This document shows positions 10,901 to 23,500 of a stretch of DNA of 64,000 nucleotides, piece by piece. Where the stretch lies: NCBI GenBank assembly GCA_010645155.1, contig CM021318.1:6568059-6632058 (forward strand), written 5' to 3'. Below the pieces are notes generated by a model. That model saw only the letters and a list, made by a program, of their open reading frames with translations. It made no database searches and was not told the DNA's origin. This stretch comes from Tigriopus japonicus (lineage: Eukaryota > Arthropoda > Copepoda > Harpacticoida > Harpacticidae). Numbering within the stretch: the first letter of the stretch is position 1; every line of letters begins with the position of its first letter. A program made the position numbers and the translations under genes.

Positions 10901-13900
10901 TATTGTTGAAGTCCTAGATGAATGGTTATGAATGGCTCTTTTGTGGTTTTAGTGAACAAGATCAAACAAGAAACCGATGTCATGATCAACATTCCTGATA
11001 GTGAACTTGGTGTGAACAAGATTCGCATTGAAGGCAACAAGGAAGGTGTGAAGAAGGCTAAAAGTGTGAGTACAAACATACTTTGTTTATTATACCCTCC
11101 GAGATAACATGATGACTAGTATTTGCTATTTGAAAAAACGAATGAAACCAACCATTCTACAACCAAAACAATTCTTCTGAATTAAATCTTCAAACTCTTC
11201 ATTTTTTCCCCTCTTCCTCATGGGATTTCATGGAACATTTTTCATCCTCAGGAATTGGAGGCTTTGGTGTCGAAAATGGAAAACGAGCGGGAAAAAGATA
11301 TGATCATACCCAGTCGATTTCATCGACAGCTCATTGGTCCCAAGGGAGAATCCATCCAAAAGCTTCGAGAAGACTTTCCCAATGTCCAAATTTCTTTCCC
11401 CGATCTTGGCTCAAAATCCGAAATCGTCAAGCTTCGTGGACCCAAAGATGATGTGGAGAAATGCACCCGAACCATGACCAAATCCATTCGAGATCTCGAG
11501 GAAAGCAATTACCAAGTGAAGGTCCCGATTTTCAAGCAATTCCACAAGTTCATCATTGGCAAAGGAGGCTCGACTATTCGAAAGATCCGAACCGAAACCG
11601 ATACCCGGATTGATTTGCCAGAATCCGGTTCTGAGAGCGATATGATTACCATCACCGGAAAGAAAGCCAATGTGGAGAAAGCCCAGAAAGAGTTGCAACA
11701 AATTCAAAGCGAAATGGCCAATGTGGTTTCTGTGGATATTGAGATCCCTTCCAAGATTCACAACACCATGATTGGATCTGGTGGCAAGCTTATTCAATCT
11801 GTCATGGACGATTGTGGTGGGGTTAGCATCAAGTTTCCTCCATCCAACACCAATTCGGACAAGGTAAAGTAAATTTGTCTTCATCAGAACGCTTGAAATA
11901 CCTAGATGATGACGCTATTGACGAGAATTTTATTTTTTTGTTGTTGGAATAAGTATTTCCTTATGTTGGGGAGACAATGTTTTTCAATTTTCAGCTCAAT
12001 CGATTGTCTGAGTGAAAAGTTACGCCTTCTTTTAGTTATGTACAGCAGAGAGCATAAAATGAACAAGCTTGCCCATAAATGATCATTTTGGGAGGCTTTG
12101 TTCAGAGATTTGATCGAGTTCTAAATTGAAAAAAAGGATTTCTGCTAAACACAAAAGGGAACACTGAATTGGTTGTTTTAGGCGGAAAACAATAATTCTC
12201 GTTCATAGCATCAGAGTCCACCTTTCAAGACGTCCTTGGTCATACCAACGACACTTGCATAGATATGATGACTTGTATTCTTCCAGTTGAATACCTAATG
12301 AAACCAAAACATACATCCGTTCCAAAATCTTCTTGACTGACAAAACCCTCCCTTTTCATTTAAATCTTGGAATATGTTAAGAATCTCGTTCTAAAAGGAA
12401 ATATTCCTTGTTTTAGGTGACGATTCGAGGTCCCAAGGATGATGTTGAGAAGGCCAAGAAGACCCTTTTGGAGATGGCGAATGAGAAACAGTTGTCGAGC
12501 ATGTCTGCGGAAGTTCGTGCGAAACCCGAGCATCACAAGTTCTTGATCGGTCGAAATGGCGCCAATGTTCAAAGCATCCGTGACAAAACTGGAGCCAGAA
12601 TCATCTTTCCCAATGAGAAGGACACAGATCGTGAATTGATCACCATCCTTGGAACAAAAGAAGCTGTGGCCGAAGCCAAAAAGGAACTAGAGGCCAGAAT
12701 CAAAGGATTGGTAAGTTTGATCTGGCTGTTAATCCCTTTAAATGAGGGACCGGATATTGAAAATGAAAAGATGCTTATCTCTATAAAATAACTAGTATTA
12801 GAGTTGGAGTAGATTTGAACCTTAAGTAATAATTCTCGAAACAATGTTTTCAAAGCAAAAATATCCTGTCCCTAGTGTAAATTGTCGACTGATGAAATAT
12901 TGCTCTCTGAATTTGGGGTTAAAAGTCGTGTGCATGATGCGAAAGGGCAAGTATGATCTTAGCCAAACCGGTTTTGGTAAGCCAAAGTTGATTTGGATGA
13001 TGATGTTGACCTTTGGCTTTATGTATTCGATGGATGACTCCGACTCAAGATGAAATACCGTGCGACTGAGTGTCCTTTTTTTTAAATAAAAAACCTTTTA
13101 CTCCATTGTTGATATTGAAATGACCAATCCTATAATTTGCTTCTAGGACAATGTGGTTGAAGAGATTATGACCGTTGATCCCAAACATCACAAGCACTTT
13201 GTAGCTCGTCGTGGTGAGGTTCTTCGACAGATTGGCGACGAATTTGGAGGCGTGATCGTGTCGTTCCCAAGATCTGGCGTTGACAGCGACAAGGTGAATA
13301 GAATTGATACTTTTTTAATTACGAAAATGTTTTGGTTAGCATCTACTAATAGTCGGGGGTAGGGTTTCCATCCCTCTCTTGGCAGCAAATGATGCCAGAG
13401 TAAGTCTGCTCTAGTTGAAATCCTTGATACAAAACCAATTGGTCAAGGATTGGGAAATGCGCAGAACAATTTTTGAAGTTGCTTATTTTATTGTGTAGAT
13501 GGCGCTGCTTTCTGCTCAAATATCTAAATATACCCTTAAAATAAAGAAAGTTTTATCTCGTTATGGGTGATGTTTTCAATGGCTAAAATTGAAAATAAAG
13601 TATCTTTTCGTAAGAGGTCCTCTTGACTCAATGAATTAAAACAACATATAATGGCGCCCTCTACCTTCAAAAACCAGAAACGTGTTTATGACTTTACTCT
13701 ATTGTTTAATTGGAAAAATCTAAAAAAGATTTCTTTTGATAGGTAACCCTGAAGGGTGCCAAGAATTGCGTGGACGGTGCTAAGGCCCGAATCGATGAGA
13801 TCGTCAATGATTTGAACAACCAGGTGACGATCGAGTGTCCCATTGATCAGCAACACCATCGAACCATCATGGGAACCCGTGGATCCAAGATCCAACGGAT

Positions 13901-15361
13901 TTGTGCCGATCACAACGTTCAAATCAAGATCCCGGAAAGGAATCCCGCTCAAAACGGATCCGCCAATGGCGAAGAAGTCAATGTGAACATCATCAAGATC
14001 AGTGGCCAAAAAGAGAATTGTGAGGCCGCTGTCGAGGTCCTCAAAGCTCTGGTGCCCGTGGATGAAGAGATCGAGGTGCCATTTGAATTCCATCGCTACA
14101 TCATCGGTGCCAAAGGCGTGGAAGTCCGTCAATTGATGGATCGCTTCGATGTGAACATCAAGGTTCCTCCCTCCGAAGATCAATCCAATATCATCGTGAT
14201 CACCGGACCTGCCAAGAACATTGCCGAGGCTAAAGTTGCTCTTGGTGAGCGTGTGGCCGATTTGGAGAAGGAAAAAGCCGATCGTGCCGCTAAATCCTTT
14301 GAAGTCAGGGTCGAGGTCAATCCCGAGTATCACCCGAAAATCATTGGACGACGAGGAGCAGCTATCACCCAATTGAGGAAAGATTTTGATGTGAATGTCC
14401 AGCTACCCAAAAAAGGAGATCCTGAGGAGAATATTATCACCATCACAGGATACGAATCGGACGCCATCAAGGCTAAAGAAGCCATCATGAAGGTGGTCAA
14501 CGATTTGGAGTCCCTGACCAAGGAGGAAGTGAGCATTGATCGCCGGATTCATTCGATGATTATCGGCCGTCGTGGAGCAACTATTCGCAAAATCATGCAA
14601 GATTATAACGTGGACATCAAGTTGCCCCGTGAGGGCGATAATGATCCGGATTTGGTGGTGATTATGGGCGGCGAAGATGCTGTTTTGGATTGCAAAGACC
14701 ATCTCTTGAACTTGGCCGAAGAATACATGCAAGAGGTTCAGGATCGACAGTGGATGGAAGATTACATGAAGCCTGCGAGCAAGGAAAACGAAGGCGGACC
14801 CAAGAAGACCAATTCGAAAGGCTTTGAAGTCAAAGGCGCTCCGTAAGTTCATACCAAAAATTACATAAAGAAAAGAGATATACAAGACAGAAAGAGACTT
14901 ATGGAGAGGACAGAAAATTTATTTTGAAAGAATTTTTTGATACCTTTTGACATTTTTAGACCTTTTTGTCATTTTGTGTTACAACAATTTGTAGGTTTCA
15001 GAGTTCCCCCCAGTACTTTTTTGGGATTAAATTAGGTTCAAGTTGCAAGCAAAACACTCACGGCCGCTTTAGCCGACACAAAGAACTGGAAGAATTTTTT
15101 TATTACTTCAAATAGCATATTTCAAAACCTTTGTTCCAAAAAATAACCAATCAAATCGTTCATTTTATTTCAACTTTCACCGATTTGAAAAAAAGATTGG
15201 CTTAATCTGTGAGAATTTTAAAACAATTGTTTTCTTCTTAAATTTTCAGATGGCAAGGAGCCAGTGATGAGGCTTTCCCAACTTTGGGTGGAGGTGGTTT
15301 GGGCGGTGGCCCCGGGGGTGCCGCCCAATCCTCAACCCCAGTTTGGGGACCTAGACGTTAA
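7941..15361 (+). CDS. HDLBP: Vigilin (multi-KH RNA-binding protein), complete, 11 coding exons
   Basis: Vigilin binds many mRNAs and associates with ribosomes and the ER; family roles include translation, mRNA stability, chromosome segregation and sterol transport. Coding exons: 7941-8435, 8780-9211, 9384-9567, 9742-9872, 10503-10686, 10953-11065, 11252-11863, 12417-12710, 13147-13293, 13743-14842, 15250-15361. All introns are GT-AG and the phases agree. The product is 1267 residues, essentially the length of human vigilin. Fifteen KH units are seen: a degenerate first one (about 115-165), then loops GKGG 184, GPNG 256, GPKG 330, GKKG 399, GKGG 470, GPKG 542, GKGG 616, GSGG 688, GRNG 762, ARRG 835, GTRG 908, GAKG 986, GRRG 1066 and GRRG 1139. 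The acidic N-terminus has DDLFPSLP and the C-terminus DEAFPTLGGG, typical vigilin ends. The start has a good context (AACATGG), is the first in-frame ATG after the acceptor, and opens a recognisable vigilin N-terminus. The unit at 835 has lost the first loop glycine. Confidence 0.97.
9873..10502 (+). other. Vigilin intron splitting KH unit 5
   Basis: A 630 bp GT-AG intron inside the fifth KH domain, just after the GKKG helix (residue 414). AT-rich; nothing else recognised in it. Confidence 0.9.
10687..10952 (+). other. Vigilin intron with a strong hairpin
   Basis: A 266 bp GT-AG intron inside KH unit 6. It contains a hairpin: GTGGG (10807-10811) pairs with CCCAC (10847-10851) and GGTTCT (10813-10818) with AGAACC (10838-10843), around a 19-base loop. 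The sequence after it, ACAAAA, fits an H-box pattern, and ATGATGA (10742-10748) fits a C box. No complete snoRNA of either class could be assembled. Confidence 0.5.
11864..12416 (+). other. Vigilin intron (552 bp class)
   Basis: A GT-AG intron between KH unit 9 and the exon carrying KH unit 10. AT-rich; nothing recognised in it. Confidence 0.9.
12711..13146 (+). other. Vigilin intron before the KH 11 exon
   Basis: A GT-AG intron of 436 bp. Short open frames on both strands are random; nothing recognised. Confidence 0.9.
13294..13742 (+). other. Vigilin intron after the KH 11 exon
   Basis: A GT-AG intron of 449 bp with a T-rich 3' end and acceptor GATAG. Nothing recognised in it. Confidence 0.9.
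14843..15249 (+). other. Last intron of vigilin
   Basis: A GT-AG intron of 407 bp splitting a proline codon just before the C-terminal tail exon. AT-rich; nothing recognised. Confidence 0.9.
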
Positions 15362-16730
15362 CACGCGCAATATCCACTGAAAAAAATAAAACACGAGGGA
15401 CATCGGAAGTGAACCTCACGATCACACAGAGTGGAAAGTGTTGGAATTTCCCTTCTCCTTTCTCTCTCTTTCTCTCTCTGTCTCCTTTCCTCTTTTTCGT
15501 CTTTTCCTTGCTCACAAACGCCATGCAACCGTGGACATCACACCATTATTGAATGACCCCGCTATGAGAATGGACTCTGCTCTTTGAATCACGACTCGAA
15601 TTGGCCACACCCCTCTCGAGCAAAAGACTGTGAATGCCCTTTTTACTAGCTCCGTAGCAACTATGAACTATCTTTTGTACACAACCAGAACGAACAAGGA
15701 CCATCTGTAGGAAATCTGGAAAGTCTTCCGGCCAAGATGACGAATTGATATTGACTTTTGACCTATCCTAGGTCGTTTTGTGGCTCACCCAGATACCAAA
15801 TCATCACCGGCAACTGACACACCTCCCTCCCCCTTTCAATTTACATACACCACACCCTCTCTCTAGCATACAGAGCTTCAACCATGTGTTAATTCTTAAC
15901 CTAAATGTGATCAAAAACCAACCCAGAACTGTTTCAATCTGTCAGGATGCTGCTGCCTTGGAACTCGATTTAGAGATCTGTATATGAGAGGAGTGGCGCG
16001 GAATTCTGCTCCTTGGATTTAGGAAGAAATAAAAAAAAGATGGCGACCCCTCGATAACCGGTTATCCGCCTTGGAACAAACGAAAGACGGAAGTTGCAAG
16101 CAAGAAAAAAAGAAAACAATCCCAATGGTGCCTTGTTCATACAACATAGAAGAAGACCTTATATTACCACGACTTCATACTAACTACCTACTCTCACAAT
16201 ATCCTTTGTCTGCCCCAAGAAACACTTGGAATTTGCCTAAAGTGCGAAGGGATCCATTTTACTTTCAATTTCTTATTTCATCTGTCTAGATCTATCTTTT
16301 TATTAATATTATCACGATTAGCCCTCTCCTTCATCCAGAATTCAATTCTACCCTATGAACTCTGTACATAAACTAGTGTTATACCGTTTCTTTTATATCT
16401 ACACATATTATAATATTATCCAATCGTCTGTTTGTAGCCAATTCTTGTTGATTAAATTCCTCGTTTTTTTTTATCCACCAAATTCCATAGGACATCATCC
16501 AAAGTCGCTAAACGTCAGATCAACGAGTTATCCTTGTTTGTTTTTTAATAATATAACGAAGAAAAGAAAATGAATCTTGAAACATCCCGAGGAGCATTTA
16601 CCAATTCGGCACTTGAGATTGACCCACAAATGAAACACTTTCAGAAATGTATGAACGTTTGTTACATTACACACACTATACAAATACAGAGTTGTGGACC
16701 TTCAATAAAAAACTTTTTAACAAATCACCC
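15362..16730 (+). other. HDLBP: Vigilin 3' UTR
   Basis: Untranslated sequence after the TAA at 15359-15361. It has pyrimidine runs (CTTTCTCTCTC at about 15460-15480) and three candidate polyadenylation hexamers: AATAAA at 15385-15390, 16028-16033 and 16704-16709. The last probably marks the main end, because the next gene's promoter block follows directly. Short and long isoforms are possible. Confidence 0.6.
16704..16709 (+). terminator. Distal polyadenylation signal of vigilin
   Basis: AATAAA about 1.34 kb after the stop codon. It is the last canonical hexamer before the GC-rich promoter block of the next gene, which makes it the likeliest gene end. Confidence 0.5.
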
Positions 16731-16799
16731 TGCCTTTGTTATTAATATTAAGAAACCTAAATTCGCCATTACTTTTCGCCCAACAATTTAACATTGCTA

Positions 16800-17139
16800 A
16801 ATTTTTGGCGCTCATATAGATCTCTACTAAGGCGGCCATTTTGTGTTCTCATTTTCTCGCAAGCTCATTGGCTCCTGCCCTGACTCGTTGGCCAATGAAA
16901 TCGTCTTTCTTCTCTGACGTCACTCGACCCAGCGCGTCGCTTTAAAGAAATCAGCCTCGTGGCCAGAACGAGCGAAATGAGAGAGCGAAAGAGAGGGCGT
17001 CGGTCGCCTTGACTACTGCTGGATCGATGGCCAGGGTCGCGTCGTCTCCGAGAGCGTTCTCCCAACGGCGTTTGAACGAGCAGAAGACGGTTGAAAGGAA
17101 GGAGAAGGTCGTGTTGGCGGCGTCGGAGGCTAGCCCAAG
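16800..17139 (+). promoter_or_regulatory. Probable spen promoter and first 5' UTR block
   Basis: A sharp change from AT-rich vigilin 3' UTR to GC-rich sequence. Visible sites: E2F-like TTTGGCGC (16804-16811), YY1-like GCGGCCATTTTG (16832-16843), CCAAT boxes as ATTGG near 16868 and GCCAAT near 16891, and a perfect CRE TGACGTCA (16915-16922). There is no clear TATA box, as in many housekeeping promoters. A good donor (CAAG|GTAAGC, GT at 17140-17141) suggests a 5' UTR intron. The start site is not determinable from sequence. Confidence 0.5.
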
Positions 17140-17143
17140 GTAA
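17027..17143 (+). other. Upstream open reading frame, 38 codons
   Basis: ATG at 17027 starts a 38-codon frame ending in a TAA (17141-17143) that overlaps the candidate donor GTAAGC. If the intron is retained it is a uORF in the spen leader. If the donor is used, the frame continues into the next exon. No similarity recognised; coding status unknown. Confidence 0.3.
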
Positions 17144-17599
17144 GCGAACGCCGACGGTGTCGCCTTCAGTCGTGCCACATCTTTCATGAAAAGCACATCC
17201 ACGTGATTACTACAGAGCCTTCACTCTACACTGAATTACTACGGAACGGAAGGAGTCATTTTGAGGTCGTGTTTTTTGTCATTGTGAGCCGTCCAGAGCA
17301 CAGGTCATCTATCCCAGTCTTGTGGTGTGTATCGTGTGAGTGCGGGGCCTACAGATCCCCTATCTGGTCTGATCTATCCCGTCTATTTGAGATTGAAGAG
17401 GCCAGTTCTTGAAATCCAAGTTGTGCGGTTTTTGCCCCCGTTGCTATCTGTGATGTTGATGGTGTTGGGAGTGGCTGTGACCGTATGGCTCGTCGACGAT
17501 CTCGCCACTTTCCATGAGTGAGCGAGTGCCGCGGCCGCCGCAGTCTTTGCCGTGGAGGGCGTGGCCTAAACTGTGCCCGCACCCCGGGCCTCTTCTATA

Positions 17600-20500
17600 A
17601 TGGTGAGGGAAACCCGACATCTTTGGGTTGGAAATCTGCCCGAAAACGTCAAAGAAGAGCGCATCAAGGAATACTTCAAAAGGTAAAAAAAAAATACATC
17701 ACTTTCAGACCATAACAGAGGCTCTATAGAGTTCACGCGGAGGTCGACGTTAGTTTCAAAAGAGAGCCAGAGAGTTCTCGTTCCCGATCCCATATGGAAA
17801 ATAACACCAGCTGGATTGATGGAAGAGGACGAAGAAGGACTCGAGGATTCATTCGTTCCTTTCTCTCTGTCTCTTCTCTCTCTGAGGCTCACTCACGCAC
17901 TTGGAATGTATTTTCATTCGTCTCATATGTACGGGTTGGAGAGTAGTTTGTCTCGTCAATAAACTCGATTTGAAATCGCTCCCCATGCAGCATCTGCTGC
18001 TATTTCAAGTCATGAGGGAGAGACACCCATAGATAGAAGGAGCTTTGTCTTCCTCCCCCTTCGATCATGTGACTTTTTTGGCCCATTCCAAGCCGATTTG
18101 ATGAGGCCATATCCGTTGCTGTCTTTGTCGGCTCAGAAATACGCTACATCCTGTCTCACTCTCATCATCTAAGCTCCCCCCCTAACTTCCAAAGACACCC
18201 TTTTGAGAAAGGAAAAAGATCCTGCGTAGTTTTTATAATGTATGTTTTGGCGGAATATGGTTCAAACAAATCCCTTTTTTCTTGTTGATTTTGCCTGGCT
18301 ATTTTTTTCAAGAAATTCGAGCCCATGGATCATCTTCATGTGCTGCATTTTTCCTTACCAACGTTTGTCCTCGCAGGATTGCAATATCTATCAAGGTCCA
18401 CGTGGAAGGATATCTCAAAGTGAAATCAGAAACGAGATAGCTTGTTCAAAATCCAGTCTTAACATCAAACGAAATGGGTAGGCTCTGCGTTTGGCGTAAT
18501 CTCATCTCTCCCTCCCTAAGTCGCAAGATTGTTAGTTTTAATGAGGTCAACTCGAGATCGGCTCTTCAATTGTGAGTTGTTCCGTTGCTCGACAGCCGCT
18601 TTCACGGGCTTATTATCCGCGCTGAATTGACAGGGATAGTGTAGACTCACTCTTGACAGAGTTTTCAGTTTACAAGTGGATTGTTTGGCTTTAATTTCAG
18701 GTCTATGATTTCTGAGAATTTCCTCGGAATCGTTGTTCCTTTTTTTCTCCTCTAGTGAATGGTTGCTGTTGTTGTTTTGATAACCTTCTGATACCTTGGA
18801 TTCAAAGTGGAAAACAGGGAGCTCGAGACAGGTAGAACGCAGGGCAATTATGGACTATTTCGTCGGAAATGTTGGTCTCTACAGCCAAAAATACACGATC
18901 CATGGTTCTCATCCACTTTCAAGGGCCATCATGACTCACAATCTCCCTCTCTCTCTCATAGACACTAGTATACATGCGCTCTACATGAATTCTGGCCGAC
19001 CAAATGATCAAACTGTATTATTAGGAGCTCCAGAGAGAACGAAATGCTTAGTTTTCCCAAGAGAAAATGCGCCTTGATGTGTCATTGTAGTTTGGGAGCC
19101 TCTGGACGTGTTTTTGTTCAAGTCATGCCTTGAGATTGTGGACTTTTTGCCGGTTTCAAGTCCACAAGGCATCTCGTTTTCTTCACCCTCCCAATCTCTC
19201 GCCACCTTTTATCTTTTGAGATGTCATTCAAAGACCCAGTTTATGGCGGTCAGAAAAATAACCCTTGGACTAACTTGCTATTGTTTCATAAATCTGAACT
19301 AAGGAATTGAAATGGTCCTCGAGACCAGTTCCAAACGGGATAATTCAAGGCTATTTTGTGTTTTCTGACAACTACGTACATTCATTATGCACTTCTAAGA
19401 ACACCGCCCGATGCAGCTCGATATATTTAATATGATCCAACTCGTTTTGACTCGGGTGTCCATAGAACAAGTTTGACTTTCTCTTACGAAATTGTAGTCC
19501 GGGTTATTACGAAGTCGTTCCTATTGAAAGCAATCTTTCTAGTTCCTTTTGAAATGACAAACGAACTCCAGCGCGTTGTTTAGTGTTCAAAATGCTCCCC
19601 TTCTGTACGAAATATCGATCTTTTACTGCGTATATGACGCTTTTCAAACACCCCTCTGCAATGTGCGACACAGTCCACATTGCACGTCTCTGTGTGAATA
19701 TAAATCCAGTGAAGCCCAGCCAACAAAGCTTCCAACCCAGTGTAACTATGCGGCCAACGTTGGTAGTATCTCCACCACCACCAAGAACCATCATCAACCC
19801 CCCTTCTCGTGTCTATCCGCCAAGAATGAACGTACAAACGCACCACCACCATCACGATCACCACTCAGACTAGTCGGTCCTTACAACCCTGTGGAAGAAC
19901 GGCTGCAGAATATAACGACTAGTAGAACTAGTAGTAGTAGTAATAGCTGCAGCTATGGTGGTTGGTGCTCCTGCAGGGATAATAACTTTACGTTCCCTAG
20001 TTTGGACTCGCTTGCGTCTCTGGATTTCGGCTTTTTTGTAGTAATGCGAAGCTGAAGCTTCATGTTTTTGGTCCGATTGTTCGCGCTTCATTTAGAATTG
20101 GGTAGATTTTGATAGTTGTTCCCTGTCTGGGGGACAAGCTTTTTATGCTGGATGCAAATATTCAGGCCTGGAAATTAATGGCTTCACGTGTTGTAAGAGG
20201 GTTATCAGAGTGCTTTCAAAGCTGTCAGCTTATGAAGACGTTGGCGAGTTCTTTGCTCATTCTCTCCATCGTTCCCTCAAATGGTGGCCTCTGTAATACA
20301 AGTTGGGATGTTTATTCTGGAGAGAGGAGCAAGTGTTTCTCCGATAGAAATGAAGTGCTTCTTTCATCTTCAAAATAAAGAGAGCAGCTCTTTAGGCCGA
20401 TTTGCAACATCTGTTTACTTGGAAGGAGCAGAAAAAACGCCTCGGTAATCGGTGTATCTAGGAGTCGAACTTGTACAAGTAACAAAGTTGCTGCTCTCTA

Positions 20501-23500
20501 TCTTAATGCAAGTCATCGCAACAAATCTTGGCTTTTTTTAAGACTATCGTAATCCCCTGGCATGTACTTTAGTTGAATCATTCCAACCATTTCCAATTGG
20601 TTTCTCTCTCATGTTTTCCTCCTGCTAAGCAGACTCCCAAAAACACATCTTCCAAGAAGACCCTGTCGAGTGTGGGAGCTGATGATTTTAACTATCGCAG
20701 TGGCATTTTTTCATGATTTTCCGTTCCCCCCAGAGCTGTGCACGAGATGTTCGATCTTAAGCTGTATTGGTGGTTGGTTGGAATTTGGTTTCTGTTGCCT
20801 CTGGTCCTCTTGTAGCTCTGGAATACAAGAGGGATTGGCAACAGACTCGCCGCGTTAACAGAACTGAGACGACTGAGAGCTCTAAGCTCCCATCTACAGT
20901 ACTAGTGAGTGGTGAGCTGCTCAGACACAAACCATGCCGGGTGTGCAACCCACTTTGATGTAACAACGACGACCACGATGACGACCAAAGTGGTATTTTG
21001 AAAACTGGAAAACTCCATCTGAGAGACAGAAACAGACCAACAATCCCTTGAAGGCTTTAGAGCGGTGGAGTCATCTGCCGAAATGGCCGTCCAATGAGGG
21101 TGACGGGTTTGTCGTTTGGTTGTCCAGAGTTTTCGCTTCAAATCATTCCTCCGATCCATTTTACCTTTGGCTTCACGGTCTCACGGTTTGAAGAAGAAAA
21201 ATAAGAAGAAACTTATGGAAGTTTTACTACTTTTGGACCTCGAACTTGTTGTTTTCCATGAGCTAATTGCGTTTCTGGTGGAAAACATTTGTCAGAAGTG
21301 AAGAAAAAAGTAATTAATTTCCAAACTTGTCCACCAATGGACATACTCGGTCCAATCACCACTGTCCAGTTCTTCTGGTTAGGAGCACGAGGAGAGGACT
21401 AGGTTGTCTGGGATTTCGAACAAATCTCTAATTACGGATTGACTCTGTCTATCCACGGTTGGATATCTGATCTGAAAATCGTTTTCATTGACTACTAAGT
21501 CTCGCCTCAACGTGGTCAACCACGTTTGAACAACGCTTTCTAACTGATCTTGATCTCCTGGTCTGGTTTTTCTCGTACATTGATGTATTGAAATAGAAAC
21601 CCAATAGGGTTCAAATTTTTGGGACAGAGTAAAAGTCGACAAGAGGAAAAAGCATGTTCAAGATTTGTAAGTCGCAGTTTGATATTGAAAATCGATGGCC
21701 TCCTCTGCAGAAGGCCCTCGGATATTTTTCCACAAAGCTGCCTTGAATTGAGGATGGGTGAAGGCACGGCAGGCAAATATCTGAAGTTTTCTCATTGAAT
21801 AATCCTTTTGGACGAGGGGTTTTTGTTCTCCATGGTAACGGATGCGTTACTCAAAATAGCATGAAATATGGGGAAACGTGGATGGATCCATGGAGCGAAA
21901 GACTTGAGCAGCGAAGACGAAAAAAATATTGGCGAGGCCGTTTTTAAACGAGCCAATGTTTTATGGCCTCATGGAGTTTTGTCGCATTCGCTCTCTCAAT
22001 AGCCATAGAGCAAGCAAGCTCTTCAATAATGTCTTTGTTCGCCTTTGAGTCAAAATAGGTCGTGATAAAATTGGGGAAGAATACGAAGTTTATGTCTCCT
22101 TGTGTTTTTCTGCCCCTACTGTGCCAGATTTCACTCAATTAACTTCTAATTGGAAGGCCAGGTTGGAATTAGACGCGATTGACGTCACATTGTTCATATT
22201 CAAGCTGTACTTGTATCTATGACTAGGGCTAATCCTAAATTGTCAGGATATTGTAGACATTCTCGGTGAACAAGTTACTCAAACATCCTTCCTGTTGGGG
22301 AAAAACTCGTCGATATGTCCCTGATTTGAAGAACATTCGCCTCTCAAAGTCATGGTTTATCAACAAAATTCTGAATTTCTTTCCTTTGCAGGTAAGATTA
22401 TGACAGTGTGGTGGGTGCCTTGCTTGCCAAGGAATCAAGAAAATGGTGTCCAATCTCTCTCTTTCTCACTCAGTGTCTCTCACGTGAAATCTCTCAAAAG
22501 GTGAAGGCGAAAAATCTCTGTTCTAAAGAATTCATTGGCCAGAGATGAATGGGGCCCCAAAGGTGGAGTGATCAAAAATGAGGATTATGATCCAGGAATG
22601 ACAAGAAAATCAAAGAGAAGTGCCGACTGCTTCGTTTGTGGAGTGTCCGTGGTTTTGAAGAAGTGAGACCTTATTTGGTGCCTGTTTTCTAAGAGCTACA
22701 CAACTCCAAAAAGTGCAACGATCGCAGGAAATGTGATAGAGAGCGGAAAAGAAGTTCAAGAACCAGCAGAGTTTTGACCTGACCCTCTTTGAGAGAGTGA
22801 AAGAGAGCGAGAGAGAGAGAGAGAAAGAAAATGAGAGATAACTGTGCATCCACATATCCATATCAATGTATACTTATCTGCTAAAACTAGTCTCGGGGAA
22901 TGCCAGGGGAAAACCTTCCCAGGAGGCTTTTTTACGCAGCAAAAATTTGTGCTTCCTGTCATTCAATGAATTTGAGAAGTCTTTCCGAGATAGAGTATTA
23001 CCAATGGCTGTTACTCGGGAGAAAAGTCAAGGAAAGAAGACATTAAAAGACACCCAAAGAACAAGCCGAAAGAGAAGGAGGAAGAAGGAGGAGGGATATA
23101 CAGGCAAATGTTTTCTCTACATTTTTCCACTTTTCTATCCATTCTTGAGATCCTACAACAACGAAACGACGTCCACGACGACGACGATGAGGACTACGAC
23201 TTCTACTACTCCCATTATATGAAGAAAACGAGCTTCTCTAGAAGAGAAGCACTTAGCCCTCCTCTATTCCTCCTCCTCCTCCTCTTCGTCTTCCTTTCTT
23301 TCTTTCTTTCTACGTCCTCAGAGTCTTGGAAAAAGTATACTGCCGTCTACTATCCCTTGCTCGTTCGTTTCCTTCTCGATCTTGGCCCCTCTTGCCTTGA
23401 CAAGAAGAACTGCTATATACACTTCTTTTCCTTTCCTAGCCATCTCCCTTCATCCAACTATGGCAATGGCCCCTAGTTCTACTACGTACTAGTCATACTT

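Noticed and set aside
13770..14846. Reading the long KH open frame as an independent gene with its own start
   Set aside because: It begins at an internal valine codon; exon 13743-14842 joins in frame with neighbouring vigilin exons.
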